A stretch of DNA of 52,412 nt from assembly GCA_028289465.1 (NCBI GenBank), contig JANQPM010000001.1:1-52412 (forward strand). The letters are read 5' to 3'. The notes under the pieces are model-generated. The model worked only from the letters and a program-made list of their open reading frames with translations. It was not told where the DNA came from and did not search any database. Shown one piece after another: positions 8,866-19,000 of the stretch. Numbering within the stretch: position 1 is the first letter of the stretch; each line of letters begins with the position of its first letter. Made by a program: the position numbers and the translations under genes. The DNA comes from Lysobacterales bacterium. GTDB taxonomy: Bacteria > Pseudomonadota > Gammaproteobacteria > Xanthomonadales > SZUA-36.

Positions 8866-9417
8866 CTAGTTACTTATCGTTGGATTGGGAACCGGGTCTT
8901 TTTCGCATTTGCATTTGGCACTGTTCCAACCCTGTCCGCAGGCGTTCGGAACCGTGACGCAGGTTCCCGGACCGAGATTGAGCTGGCGGCAGATCTTATC
9001 GCAGTCGAACAGGGACAGGTCGCCGATCGGGGCATGGCAGGCGCTGACAGTCCATTCCCAGATATTATTCGGAAACGCGTTGCTGCAAACGTCCTGGTCG
9101 AAGCGCGCCCGGGTGTTTATCGGACAATTAGCCCCGGTGTATTTGTAATGGCAGCCCGGCGTGAAGACATCGCCGGCATTGTCGCCAAGATCGTCATAAG
9201 ACACATTGGCCTGGAGACAGACGCCGCCGTTGTGGAAACAGGCATGTGGGTCATCGCAGGCGCGGCAACGCTCCACGCAGAACTCGGGATCCATCTGGCA
9301 GGCCGCCAGGCCGCTTGCAATCGGCTCATAGTCGATTGCCGTCACCGGTTCTTGGTCAGTCTGCTGGTAGGAACAAGCTGACAGAAATAGCACTATTACC
9401 GGAATCAGGTGTTTCAT
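8866..9417 (-). CDS. Cys-rich lipoprotein of unknown function
   Basis: 183 residues. It has a short signal peptide with lipobox LSAC, then about 18 further cysteines spread through the chain in patterns such as CVERCRACDDPHAC, CDKICRQL and CKCEKD. This disulfide-rich mature part is unusual for a bacterial lipoprotein and could be a small extracellular or periplasmic binding domain. I do not recognise a family. Two starts are possible: GTG 9420 and ATG 9417. The ATG is better spaced from GAGGGGG just upstream. It is divergent from the PhyH-family gene, with a 263-bp region between them. Confidence 0.8.
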   Translation of the reverse strand: MKHLIPVIVLFLSACSYQQTDQEPVTAIDYEPIASGLAACQMDPEFCVERCRACDDPHACFHNGGVCLQANVSYDDLGDNAGDVFTPGCHYKYTGANCPINTRARFDQDVCSNAFPNNIWEWTVSACHAPIGDLSLFDCDKICRQLNLGPGTCVTVPNACGQGWNSAKCKCEKDPVPNPTISN

Positions 9418-9524
9418 CACGCCCCCTCGGTCGCTATGGTCTCATCTAAAACTATAGCAGCGGAGGGCATAAATGCATCCGGCAGCGCTGCGTGGTCTCC
9501 TGGTGGGCCGAATAACTTCGGTGC

Positions 9525-9537
9525 GATAGCTGCTATC
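9525..9537. promoter_or_regulatory. 13-bp palindrome in the divergent intergenic region
   Basis: GATAGC-T-GCTATC is a perfect palindrome midway between the divergent lipoprotein gene (starts 9417) and the PhyH-family gene (starts 9681). It is a candidate operator for either gene; no regulator is identified. Confidence 0.35.
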
Positions 9538-9680
9538 ATTCATTGCCACCTTAAACGCCCGATGCAGCGGCCGGATACACGGAAAATTGATAGACATCAC
9601 ACCTTGCGCGCCATTGCGGTCTGTCCCCGAAAACGATTGGGAGCCGGACAGGCTGCTAACCGGCATACGGGGTCTTCAAC

Positions 9681-10511
9681 ATGATTGACCGCGAACGTTT
9701 CGAACGCGACGGCTTCGCAGTACTGCCGGCACTGATTCCAACGACGCAGTTGGACACTATTCGGCAGGCGGCCCAGGATATCGTCGCCGCTTTCGATATC
9801 GACCGTCATCGAACCGTGTTCTCGACCGCCGATGGGGACAGCGGGCGGGACCGCTACTTCATGGAATCGGCCGAGAACGTCAGTTGTTTTCTGGAGGCCG
9901 ATGCACTGGATGATCAAGGCGGACTGACCAAACCGAAACACCTCAGCATCAATAAAATCGGCCATGCGCTGCATGACCTGGTACCGGCCTTCAGCGCGTT
10001 TTGCCGCCAGGCCGTGCTGCGCGATATTCTGAAGCGCGTTGGCTACCGGGCACCGGTGCTGTGGCAGAGTATGTATATTTTTAAGCAGCCGCAGATCGGC
10101 GGCGAGGTTCGCTGGCACCAGGATGCCAGCTATCTGATGACTACTCCTGCCAGCGTCAGCGGTATCTGGGTAGCGGTAGAAGACGCCCACAAAGGCAACG
10201 GCTGCCTATGGGTTCAGCCCGGCGGCCACCACACGCCGTTGCGGGAAATTTACGAAGTGGCGCCCGGACAGCCCCGGGGCCGGCTGCACACGTTGGCGGA
10301 TATGCCATGGCCGACTGAGAACGACGCGCTGGCACTCGAAGTCCCGGCCGGCAGCGTGGTGCTATTCAGCGATCATCTGCCGCACTACAGCTCGCACAAC
10401 CATTCCGACCGTTCCAGACAGGCCTTTACCATGCACGTTGCCGAACGCGACGCGGTCTGGTCCGGGAACAACTGGCTGCAGCGGCCAACGCTGGGCTATT
10501 TCCCGATCTGA
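9681..10511 (+). CDS. Phytanoyl-CoA dioxygenase (PhyH) family oxygenase
   Basis: 276 residues, the normal length for the PhyH family of Fe(II)/2-oxoglutarate oxygenases. The facial triad is visible: HQD at 146-148 (in 'GGEVRWHQDASYL') and the distal His235 (in 'FSDHLPHYSSHN'), with Arg246 placed to bind 2-oxoglutarate. 'GNGCLWVQPGGHH' is the usual strand before the distal His. It hydroxylates an aliphatic or small-molecule substrate, which cannot be identified here. ATG 9681 has GGGG about 8 bp upstream. It is monocistronic and convergent with the thioredoxin fusion gene. Confidence 0.93.
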   Translation: MIDRERFERDGFAVLPALIPTTQLDTIRQAAQDIVAAFDIDRHRTVFSTADGDSGRDRYFMESAENVSCFLEADALDDQGGLTKPKHLSINKIGHALHDLVPAFSAFCRQAVLRDILKRVGYRAPVLWQSMYIFKQPQIGGEVRWHQDASYLMTTPASVSGIWVAVEDAHKGNGCLWVQPGGHHTPLREIYEVAPGQPRGRLHTLADMPWPTENDALALEVPAGSVVLFSDHLPHYSSHNHSDRSRQAFTMHVAERDAVWSGNNWLQRPTLGYFPI

Positions 10512-10546
10512 ACCCGTATTCGGTACCCGGACAAGCGGGTGCGGCA

Positions 10547-12763
10547 CTATTCCGAAACGTCGCGGGTCGCTGTTAACGGAATGTTCTCCGGCGGCAGGCA
10601 GACTTTGTCGTTACAGGCCTGATACCGTAATCGCACCGACAGGCGTTGTGACGCGCCAGACGTGGTTATCGGAATCGTCACCTCGCCGTCATACAGCAAT
10701 AACGGCTGATCGGTAAAGCCCAGGGATTTCCGCTGCCCTTCCGGGTATTGCACCGACAGGCCCGGATCATCGCTGACGATTTGGGTCGGAATGAGGCTCT
10801 GATCCAGCACCTCGGAAGCGTTGACGTGCCAATCGTCTTCAAAATCAAACTGAAGCCGCCAAGCATCCGCACCCACATCGGCTTTAAGCGAGACGATCGC
10901 ATGCCCTTTCGCAATGACTTGATCGGAACGCGGCGTATCGCCGATGCCCTGCTGCAGCAGGCTGAGGTAATTGTGCGGAGCTCGCACGGCCCTGCCGTAG
11001 GCCCGGCGTTCGATGGCCTGCACGGCCTGAATAAATTCGAATTCGGTCTGCTGGTACTGAAACACCCACAGCGCGGTGGCCGCCGCATTTGGCAATACCT
11101 CGTCGTGGTAGGTCTCTATCCGGGTGACAGCATCGGTTCGGTCATCCTGATAATACAGCGCGCCGTCACGGTAGAAATGGGTCAGTATCGCGCGGGCCAG
11201 TACTCGCGCGCGGGATTTCCAGGTCGGCGCCTTGGTCGCGAAATAAAGCTCCCAGTACGCCCGGGCCAGGTAGCTGTAGTCATCCAGATAGCCGGCCTGC
11301 CCGGCCAGTCGCGATAGCTGTCCGTCGTGCCAGTTTTCCCGCCATAAGAGGTCCGCCAGCGCTTCGGCCAGGTTCAGTTCGTCAAGCCTGATCAGCGCCG
11401 ACAGCCACAGCGCATTCCACGCGGTGACGCGGTTGCGAATCACCCGCGGCGCTTCCGTCCGCCGGGCCTGCAACTGCCGCAGAAACGCATTCTGGTGCTC
11501 GGATTCGGCCTCACGGTACGCAAAAACGCCATGATCACCGAAACGGATGCGCTTGATTCCGCCCGGCGCATCGCCGAGCGCTTCGGCCGGCCACAGGTAG
11601 TAGCCGCCTTCCACACCACGGTGATCGGCATCGACTGCCGCCGCATAGCCGCCGTCGGGCAGGCGCATTCGCCGTTCGACGAAATCCGCAATGGCCGCTG
11701 CGTATGCGGCATATGCCGGCCGCGCCAGCCAGTCGGCTGCATCGGCGAATAGCGATGTCATCAGCGCCTGGTTATAGAGCATTTTTTCAAAGTGCGGTTT
11801 TTGCATCGCACGGTCGGTGGTATAGCGAAACACACCGCCAAACACCGCATCGCTGATACCGCTGTACATCAGGCGATCGAGTTGCTGGCGCAGCGTGGCT
11901 TCGAGTTCGCCGGACGGGTTCACCTTAAGACGCTGCAACAGAAAATGCAGCTTCAGTTCGCTTGGGAACTTGGCCCCGGTACCGAAACCGCCGAGCGCAC
12001 CGTCGATACTTGACAGCAGCGCCTCTCGGGCATTGACCAGCCAAGTGCGGTCGAAGCGGCTGTCGGCATCGGAGACTACCGCAAAGCGCTGGTCCACTTG
12101 CCCGCTGATCAGCTTCGCATTCTGTTGCACCCAGTCCGGGTTTTCGGTCCACAGCTTGCGGCTGCGCTGCAGCATCGACAGCAGCGCTTCCCGTGGCAGG
12201 TAGGACGCGGCCAGAAAAATTTTCCGTTCCGGCGTCAGCACCACGGTGATCGGCCAGCCGGATTCGCCTTGCATGATCTCAACCGCCTGGGAGTAGTAAT
12301 AGTCGACGTCCGGGTGCGCCTCTCGATCCACCTTGATCGATACAAACGCGCGGTTCAGGACTTCTGCCACTGTGGCATTTGCGAAGCTTTCCTTTTCCAT
12401 CACATGGCACCAATGGCAGCTCGCGTAGCCGATGGACAGGAAAATAAGACGATTCTCCCGCCGCGCACGGTCCAGCGCCGGCTCGCTCCAGGGATACCAG
12501 TCAATCGGATTGTCGGCATGCTGCCGCAAGTAGGCTGAATCGGACAACACCAGCCGGTTGATATACCGTGTGGGCTCATCAGATTGGGCTTTCCACGCCG
12601 CCAGCCATTGTGCCGGAACCGCCTGATCGGTTCCGGGTAGCGGTTCGCCCGCGCCCGCGTCGCTGAAAGCCAGAGCGGTCAGCAGCAGAGCGGCACCGGC
12701 AAACCGGCGGCGGCGGATCAAAAACTGCGACAAACGCCCGGCGGGCCGCCCGTTATTCTGCAT
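10547..12763 (-). CDS. DUF255 thioredoxin-like protein fused to DsbD N-terminal-like domain
   Basis: 738 residues. The N-terminal membrane segment/signal is about residues 20-37. The DUF255 (YyaL/SSP411-type) thioredoxin fold carries the redox motif CHWC at 116-119 in 'GYASCHWCHVMEKESF', followed by an alpha/alpha-barrel-like region with 'HFEKMLYNQALMTSLFADAA'. The last ~125 residues (from about 612) look like the periplasmic N-terminal domain of DsbD, including 'DDWHVNAS' and the Cys pair C717/C722 in 'YQACNDKVCLPP'. This joins a thiol-active thioredoxin to a DsbD-alpha-type reductant domain in one exported protein. Its start overlaps the end of the upstream CRTAC-like gene by 11 bp, so the two are translationally coupled. 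No DsbD membrane domain is nearby. Confidence 0.88.
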   Translation of the reverse strand: MQNNGRPAGRLSQFLIRRRRFAGAALLLTALAFSDAGAGEPLPGTDQAVPAQWLAAWKAQSDEPTRYINRLVLSDSAYLRQHADNPIDWYPWSEPALDRARRENRLIFLSIGYASCHWCHVMEKESFANATVAEVLNRAFVSIKVDREAHPDVDYYYSQAVEIMQGESGWPITVVLTPERKIFLAASYLPREALLSMLQRSRKLWTENPDWVQQNAKLISGQVDQRFAVVSDADSRFDRTWLVNAREALLSSIDGALGGFGTGAKFPSELKLHFLLQRLKVNPSGELEATLRQQLDRLMYSGISDAVFGGVFRYTTDRAMQKPHFEKMLYNQALMTSLFADAADWLARPAYAAYAAAIADFVERRMRLPDGGYAAAVDADHRGVEGGYYLWPAEALGDAPGGIKRIRFGDHGVFAYREAESEHQNAFLRQLQARRTEAPRVIRNRVTAWNALWLSALIRLDELNLAEALADLLWRENWHDGQLSRLAGQAGYLDDYSYLARAYWELYFATKAPTWKSRARVLARAILTHFYRDGALYYQDDRTDAVTRIETYHDEVLPNAAATALWVFQYQQTEFEFIQAVQAIERRAYGRAVRAPHNYLSLLQQGIGDTPRSDQVIAKGHAIVSLKADVGADAWRLQFDFEDDWHVNASEVLDQSLIPTQIVSDDPGLSVQYPEGQRKSLGFTDQPLLLYDGEVTIPITTSGASQRLSVRLRYQACNDKVCLPPENIPLTATRDVSE

Positions 12764-15700
12764 TCTTGGCAGTCATTTCCAACCGGTAGGCATTATTGGC
12801 CGGCACCTGGTCCATCTGCGATTCGACGCCGTTGGGCCAGACAATGCGGATATCGGTACTGTTAAACTTACCCAGCCCGGTATGCACCTGTTTTGGGTGA
12901 ACCGACATATAACCGATGCTGCCGTGCACCTCGCGCCAGATGGTCGTCCCATTCGGCAGTGTGAAGATCACCTTGGCGCCGATCGCATCGCGGCTGACGC
13001 CACGCTGTGGATCGCCGACCAGCTTCAGCTTGATCCAATTGGTGCTCAGCCGGTCGGCCTTGTTGCGGTAGAACTTCACCGGGCCGTGATAGTTGTTGAC
13101 GACGATATCCATATCGCCATCGTTGTCGTAATCCAGATAAGCCGCGCTGCGTGAATTGCCGAGCAGATCCAGGCCGCTGACGGCCGAGGTATTGTTCAGC
13201 TTGCCATTGCTGTTGATGAAAAACACATTGGACTCTTTAGCCGATACCGGCACGTAGGACGAACCGCCGTCCAAACCGGCTTCGGCATAGGAGTTCTCGC
13301 TGCTGTACAGATTGTATTCGTTCATGCCGTTGAGCACGTACAGGTCCTCGTCGCCATCGTTGTCCGCATCGAAGAAATCGGCATCCCAGGACCAGCCGGT
13401 GGAGTTATAGCCCCGACCGACCAGTTCGCGGTTCAGATGATAGGTCAGCGTGCCGTTCTCGCCCCGGGCCGAAATAAACAGATCGTTGGCTTCGATCACC
13501 CGCATATTCGCGAGTTTTTCTATATTGAACTTCATCTGCGTATCTTCATTGGGAAGTACGTATTTCTCGTCCTTGTTCATCGTAACGATATTGGAGATAT
13601 AGATATCCGGCAGCAGATCCTGGTTCAGATCGGCCAGCCCGACATTCATCGTATAGGACGGCTTGTCGGTACCGATTTCGGCCGCGATATTCTTGAACTG
13701 GCCGTTGCCCTGGTTCAAATAGTACGCATTGACGCCGAAATCGTTGCCGACGATCAGGTCCTGCAGATTGTCGCCATTGAAATCGGTATGCGCGACGGCC
13801 TGACCCCAGCCGGTATTTTCGACACCGGCAGTGACTTCTTCGAACTGGAATGCGCCGTTGTTTTTGAACAGCTTGTTCGGCAGCCCGTTGTCGTTGCGGC
13901 GCTTCAGGGTCGGCAACACGCCGCGCAGATAGTCACCGAAATAAGTGATATAGATGTCCAGCAGGCCGTCGTTGTTATAGTCGAAGACCGTTGCCGGACC
14001 GCCGACCAGGCCAGAACCACCGAGTTTGGCGGTTGCGGTCAGATCTTCAAAACTGCCATCGCCCTTATTGCGGTAGACGCGGTGGTCGTCATCCACATAG
14101 GTAATCACGATATCCTGCCAGCCGTCGTTGTCCAGATCCGCGATCAGCGGCTGGCGCGGTTCTCCGGGCTGTTTGTCCTCGGCCCGCAGGTACTTGATGC
14201 CGGCCGCTTCGGTGATATCCTCAAAACGTCCGTCGCCTTGGTTCAGATAAAGCCGGTTACCCAGCCCGCTCAGGATCAGAATATCCGGCAGACCGTCGTT
14301 ATTGATGTCTTCGGCCGCGACGCCGGAACCGCCGAAGGCCGGTGGAATAGTAATCACCCCGGTTTCCTCGTCCCGGCGCAGATAGCTTCTAAGCAGCCGG
14401 TTCAGCCAGTCTGACGAGCGGTGCTCGTAAGTCAATCCGGCCGCTTCCGTATGATCTGCAAACCAGGTATCGCCGCCATCCTGCTGGCCGGCCGGCGGCA
14501 GCTCCTCGGCCGAACTCAGCGTGATATTGGTTTGCAGCGTACCGCTGCGCACGCGAATATTCTTATTCACCAGCTCCTGCACCCGGGCCACGCCTTTGAC
14601 CAGCAAGTCGGCGGACAGCCGCTGCTGCCCCAGTTCCTGCCCCAGCAAGCCGGTGACACGCAGCAGCAGCACGCCGAACTGCGCCATATTTTCGGCCAAG
14701 AGTTCGGCTGCGAACGGGTCCGCATCCAGATAAATCTGAATGTCATCGCTGTTCAGCGCATGGCCCAGATAGACCCAGTGTATGCCGCTGTCGCGGAATG
14801 CATCCAGATCGTAGGACTCCAGCGTTACCCGGTCTTTCAGCGACAGCGTCGGGAAATACTCCACATCTTCATATTCATCGACACGGTATGGCGTAAAATG
14901 CTGTACGAAGCGCGCCACATCTTCTTCGGTAATCGTGCTGTGGCCGTTTTCCACCGCAATGTTCATCACCCCGCTGTACAGCTCGATGCCATAGCCGATC
15001 AGCGCTTCCACAAAGCTGGAACGAAAGCGTTCGCCGTCATCCGCATTTTCCGGCCAGCTCAGCCGCGCGAAATACACCTGCATATTGCGTACAAACAACT
15101 GATTGGTAATCTGATTGTATTCGGCGTACGAGGCGACCTTTTGCTGGATAATCCGGGCCAGCACCGCCGGCGGTTCGCTACTCGGCTTGATCTCCGCAAC
15201 TGCCGGCTCGGCGCGAGTCGCTTTATCGGTTTTCTTGAACAGGCTGAGCCAGGAGCGGTTCAGGTTGCTTTTGGTGATTTCGAATTCGTCATGCGCGCGG
15301 GCGTACGCATCGGCTTCTTTCAGCAGCGCCAGCGTGGCCAGGTCCAGTCGCTCTTTCAATGTGTCGATGGCCGCCTCGGACAGCACCGGCAACGGCTTTT
15401 TCTCCGGGTCCAGCAAGGTATCCTGCTGTACCGCCAGGATGGCTCTCAGAGAATACGCGACGCTGCCGTACTGGCGCAGATCGGTTGCGTTGATTTCCAA
15501 CTGCACCCCGTTCGGAAACGTCAGGCGCCGATCACCGTCCTTGCCCTCGGCAACCTTGATCACATTTTTGAAGGCCTTTTCAACCGCGTCGGCACCGACA
15601 GCGGTATTTGCCTTACCGAGCTTGCGCCAGACATATTCGGCCAGGCGCTGCTGCAGTTTATTCTTCTGGAACCGCGCATCATCGGTCAGCGGCGTGCCGT

Positions 15701-15854
15701 ACATGAAGTCTTCCAAACGCGACGCGGTCGCATAGCACTTGGGGTCGTGATCCCCTTCAAATTCCTCGATTTCGGACAGTATCAGGTCCAGATTCTCTGC
15801 GTGTACCGCACCGGCAACCGCCCACAGCACAATGAACAGACTGGTGATTTTCAT
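12753..15854 (-). CDS. Exported FG-GAP/VCBS and ASPIC-UnbV (CRTAC-like) protein
   Basis: 1033 residues from ATG 15854, which places the signal peptide MKITSLFIVLWAVAGAVHA at the N-terminus; the frame continues to 15896 without support. Residues ~20-470 are a largely helical region I do not recognise. From ~500 there are seven FG-GAP Ca-binding blades (DINNDGLPD, DLDNDGWQD, DYNNDGLLD, DFNGDNLQD, DLNQDLLPD, DADNDGDED, DYDNDGDMD), forming a propeller. The C-terminus is a UnbV/ASPIC domain ('GAKVIFTLPNGTTIWREVHG', 'HTGLGKFNSTDIRIVWPNG'). The family is periplasmic or extracellular and often genetically linked to redox or TonB systems, but its activity is unknown. It is the first gene of a two-gene operon with the thioredoxin/DsbD-N fusion. 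Confidence 0.9.
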   Translation of the reverse strand: MKITSLFIVLWAVAGAVHAENLDLILSEIEEFEGDHDPKCYATASRLEDFMYGTPLTDDARFQKNKLQQRLAEYVWRKLGKANTAVGADAVEKAFKNVIKVAEGKDGDRRLTFPNGVQLEINATDLRQYGSVAYSLRAILAVQQDTLLDPEKKPLPVLSEAAIDTLKERLDLATLALLKEADAYARAHDEFEITKSNLNRSWLSLFKKTDKATRAEPAVAEIKPSSEPPAVLARIIQQKVASYAEYNQITNQLFVRNMQVYFARLSWPENADDGERFRSSFVEALIGYGIELYSGVMNIAVENGHSTITEEDVARFVQHFTPYRVDEYEDVEYFPTLSLKDRVTLESYDLDAFRDSGIHWVYLGHALNSDDIQIYLDADPFAAELLAENMAQFGVLLLRVTGLLGQELGQQRLSADLLVKGVARVQELVNKNIRVRSGTLQTNITLSSAEELPPAGQQDGGDTWFADHTEAAGLTYEHRSSDWLNRLLRSYLRRDEETGVITIPPAFGGSGVAAEDINNDGLPDILILSGLGNRLYLNQGDGRFEDITEAAGIKYLRAEDKQPGEPRQPLIADLDNDGWQDIVITYVDDDHRVYRNKGDGSFEDLTATAKLGGSGLVGGPATVFDYNNDGLLDIYITYFGDYLRGVLPTLKRRNDNGLPNKLFKNNGAFQFEEVTAGVENTGWGQAVAHTDFNGDNLQDLIVGNDFGVNAYYLNQGNGQFKNIAAEIGTDKPSYTMNVGLADLNQDLLPDIYISNIVTMNKDEKYVLPNEDTQMKFNIEKLANMRVIEANDLFISARGENGTLTYHLNRELVGRGYNSTGWSWDADFFDADNDGDEDLYVLNGMNEYNLYSSENSYAEAGLDGGSSYVPVSAKESNVFFINSNGKLNNTSAVSGLDLLGNSRSAAYLDYDNDGDMDIVVNNYHGPVKFYRNKADRLSTNWIKLKLVGDPQRGVSRDAIGAKVIFTLPNGTTIWREVHGSIGYMSVHPKQVHTGLGKFNSTDIRIVWPNGVESQMDQVPANNAYRLEMTAKNAE

Positions 15855-16050
15855 TGCTTGGTGTCCCACCCGTTTTGTTACCCTAGATTCTAGCATCTTG
15901 CCTGCAATATTCCCGGTTGAATCGATACCGCTATTCGAGCCCGTGCTTCGTTCTGCGGTTTTCGTTCGGTTTCACCGTTGTTTTCGCAAGCGCCAATCCG
16001 GGCGCGCAATAGGCGCCACCAACGATACCGCCAGCGCTTTGTGATAGATT

Positions 16051-19000
16051 ATGACAATGCAAAACCCTAATAGCTCCGGCACACTGATCATGATGGCTGC
16101 GCTGCTTTGGCTCAGCGCGTGGACGGCGGTCGCGCCATCGGCTTTGCGGGCCGACGACCTGCCGTTTGTCAACTGGGAAAATCATCCGGTACATGCACTG
16201 GATATCAGCCCTGACGGCCGCACGCTGGCCGCAACACACACTGCCGACGGCCGGGTACAGTTGTTCGATATCTCGGAAAGCCGTCCGATACCGATCGGAC
16301 ATATCGTGGTCGGCATCGACCCGGTCTCGGTGCGTTTTCGAACCGATGACGAACTCTGGGTCGTCAATCATATTTCCGACACGGTCAGCGTGATCGATCT
16401 GCAGCGACGTATCACCATCGCGCTGCTGCAGACCGATGACGAACCCTTCGATGTGGTGTTCGCCGGCAACCCGCAGCGGGCTTTCGTGTCCTGCTCCCAG
16501 GCCAATACGGTCAAGGTATACGACCCGGCCGATCTGAGCGCAGAGCCGCTGACCGTCGAGATCGCGGCCGAAGACCCCCGCGCACTTGCGGTCAGCGCAG
16601 ACGGCGGCACGGTATTTGCTGCAATATTCGAGTCCGGCAACGGATCGACAATTCTGGCCGGCGGGCAGGAAGAAGACCAGGATGTACTGCAATTTCCGCC
16701 GAATGTAGTCAGCGATCCGGCCGGCCCGTACGGCGGTGTCAATCCACCGCCAAATGAGGGTGGCGAATTCTTCCCGGCCCGGCGCACCGGTCAGCCGGAT
16801 GCACCGGCCGTCGGGCTGATCGTACGCCGCGACACGAACGGTCGCTGGATGGACGATAACGACAGGGACTGGACTGCAATGGTATCCGGCGTCAACGCTG
16901 CGGCATCCGGCCGTATTCCGGGCTGGACCCTGATTGACCGGGACATCGCGGTGATCGACGCGGTCACACTGGAAGTCAGCTACGCCGAATCATTGATGAA
17001 TATCGGTATGGCCATTGCCGTCAATCCGGCTACCGCAAAGGCCACGCTGGTCGGCACCGATGCGGAAAACCAGATCCGCTTCGAGCCCAATCTGAACGGC
17101 CGGTTTCTGCGCGTGCTGGTCGGCCAGGTCGACGATACCGGCGGTACGCAGCTTCATGACCTCAACGGGCATCTGGACTACAGCGGCCCACGCATCGAAC
17201 AGGCCCGGCGCGATCTTTCGCTGGGCGACCCGCGCGGCATCGTCTGGCAGCAGGACGGCCAGCGCGGCTACGTTTCGGGCATGGGTTCGAATAATGTCAT
17301 CGTCATCAACAGCGACGGCAGCCGTGCGGCCGACACGCCGATCGGGGTCGGTGAAGGCCCGACCGGGCTCGCACTGGACGAAGCCCGTCAGCGGCTCTAC
17401 GTCTGGAATCACTTCGATACCAGCCTGTCGGTGATCGACACCTCGACGCTGGAGACCGTAGAGACCGTTGCGGTCTTCAACCCGCTGCCGCAGGCTATTC
17501 GGCAGGGCCGGCCGCTGTTATACGATACCCGCCTGACCTCCGGCCTCGGACATGTGTCCTGCGCTTCCTGTCATATTGACGGCCGCATGGACCGGCTGGC
17601 CTGGGACCTCGGCGACCCGTCCGGCGAAATGAAAACCTTCAATCAGAACTGCGTAACCACCGTCAACTCCGATCCGTGCGAAGATTTTCACCCGATGAAG
17701 GGCCCGATGGCCACACAGACGCTGCAGGACATTATCGGCAACGAACCGTTCCACTGGCGGGGCGACCGGGACGGCATCGAGGAATTCAACCCGGCTTTTG
17801 TCGGTCTGCTGGGCGACGACCGCGAACTCAGCGCGGAGGAAATGCAGCGCTTCGAAGATCACCTTGCGACGATCACTTTTCCGCCCAACCCGTTCCGTAA
17901 TCTGGATAACAGCCTGCCGGATTCAATCGCACTGACCGGCCAGGTGACCAGCGGACGCTTCTCGCCGGCCGGTCAGCCGCTGCCGGACGGCGATCCGAAG
18001 AATGCACTGAAGCTGTTCAACCAGGACTTGCTGGACAGCCCGTTCCAGTGCGCGAGCTGCCACACCCTGCCCACCGGCATGGCGGTCAACGGGCCGCTGC
18101 TGCTCGGCAACATCGGTGCTTCAGCCGGCGGCAGCATCATGGAAACCGGACCGCTGGGCGAGAATCATCTCGGTATCGTCAGCGTGGACGGTTCGACCAA
18201 CAAGTCGATCAAGGTGCCGCACTTGCGCAACATGTATGACAAGGTCGGTTTCGAGATGAGCGTCAGCGAAAGCCGGGCCGGGTTCGGTTTCCTGCACGAC
18301 GGCTCGGTCGACTCGCTGTCTCGTTTTCTAAGCGCGCGTGCGTTCGATTTTAAATCGGATCAGGAAGTGGCCGATATGGTCGCACTGATGATGGCGTTTG
18401 CCGGTTCGGACCTCGGCGACAACCCGATTCTCAGCACCGAACCGCCGGTGTCCAAAGACAGCCATGCAGCAGTCGGCACACAGATTTTTCTGAACGACGG
18501 CGCCGAGCCGCCGGATGCGCTGCTGACCCTGTACGAACAGGCCAGGGCCGGGCGCATCGACCTGGTCGTGCACAGCCTGCGCCAAGGCCGGCCGACCGGC
18601 TGGGTCTATCAGGCGGACAGCGACCAGTTCCAGGATTCTGCCGGCGGCGAACCGGTCGGCAAGGATGCATTGATCGACCAGGCCAGTCCCATGCAGCCGC
18701 AAACCTGGACCGCCGTCAGCGCCGGACTCGGCCGCCGGTTCGGCCTGGACCGCGATATGGACGGCGTCGGGGACCGCGTCGAGATTGCCCAGTGGTCTGA
18801 CCCGACCGACCCGCAGTCCAATACGCTGCAGCCGCATATCGGCCACTGGTACAACCCGCAGCGCTCCGGGCATGGCATGGACGTGCAGCGCCTGGGCAAC
18901 TTTATGTTTGTGACCTGGTTTACCTACAACGATGACGGTTCGCCGACCTGGTACCAGGCTTCCAACGTCTACTCACCGGACTGGCAGGCCGATATGTACC

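Noticed and set aside
14421..15893. Long open frames antisense to the CRTAC-like gene (also antisense to nrdJa, gpsA and putA)
   Set aside because: They are by-products of G+C-rich codon use on the opposite strand; they lack ribosome sites, and the sense genes have clear domains.
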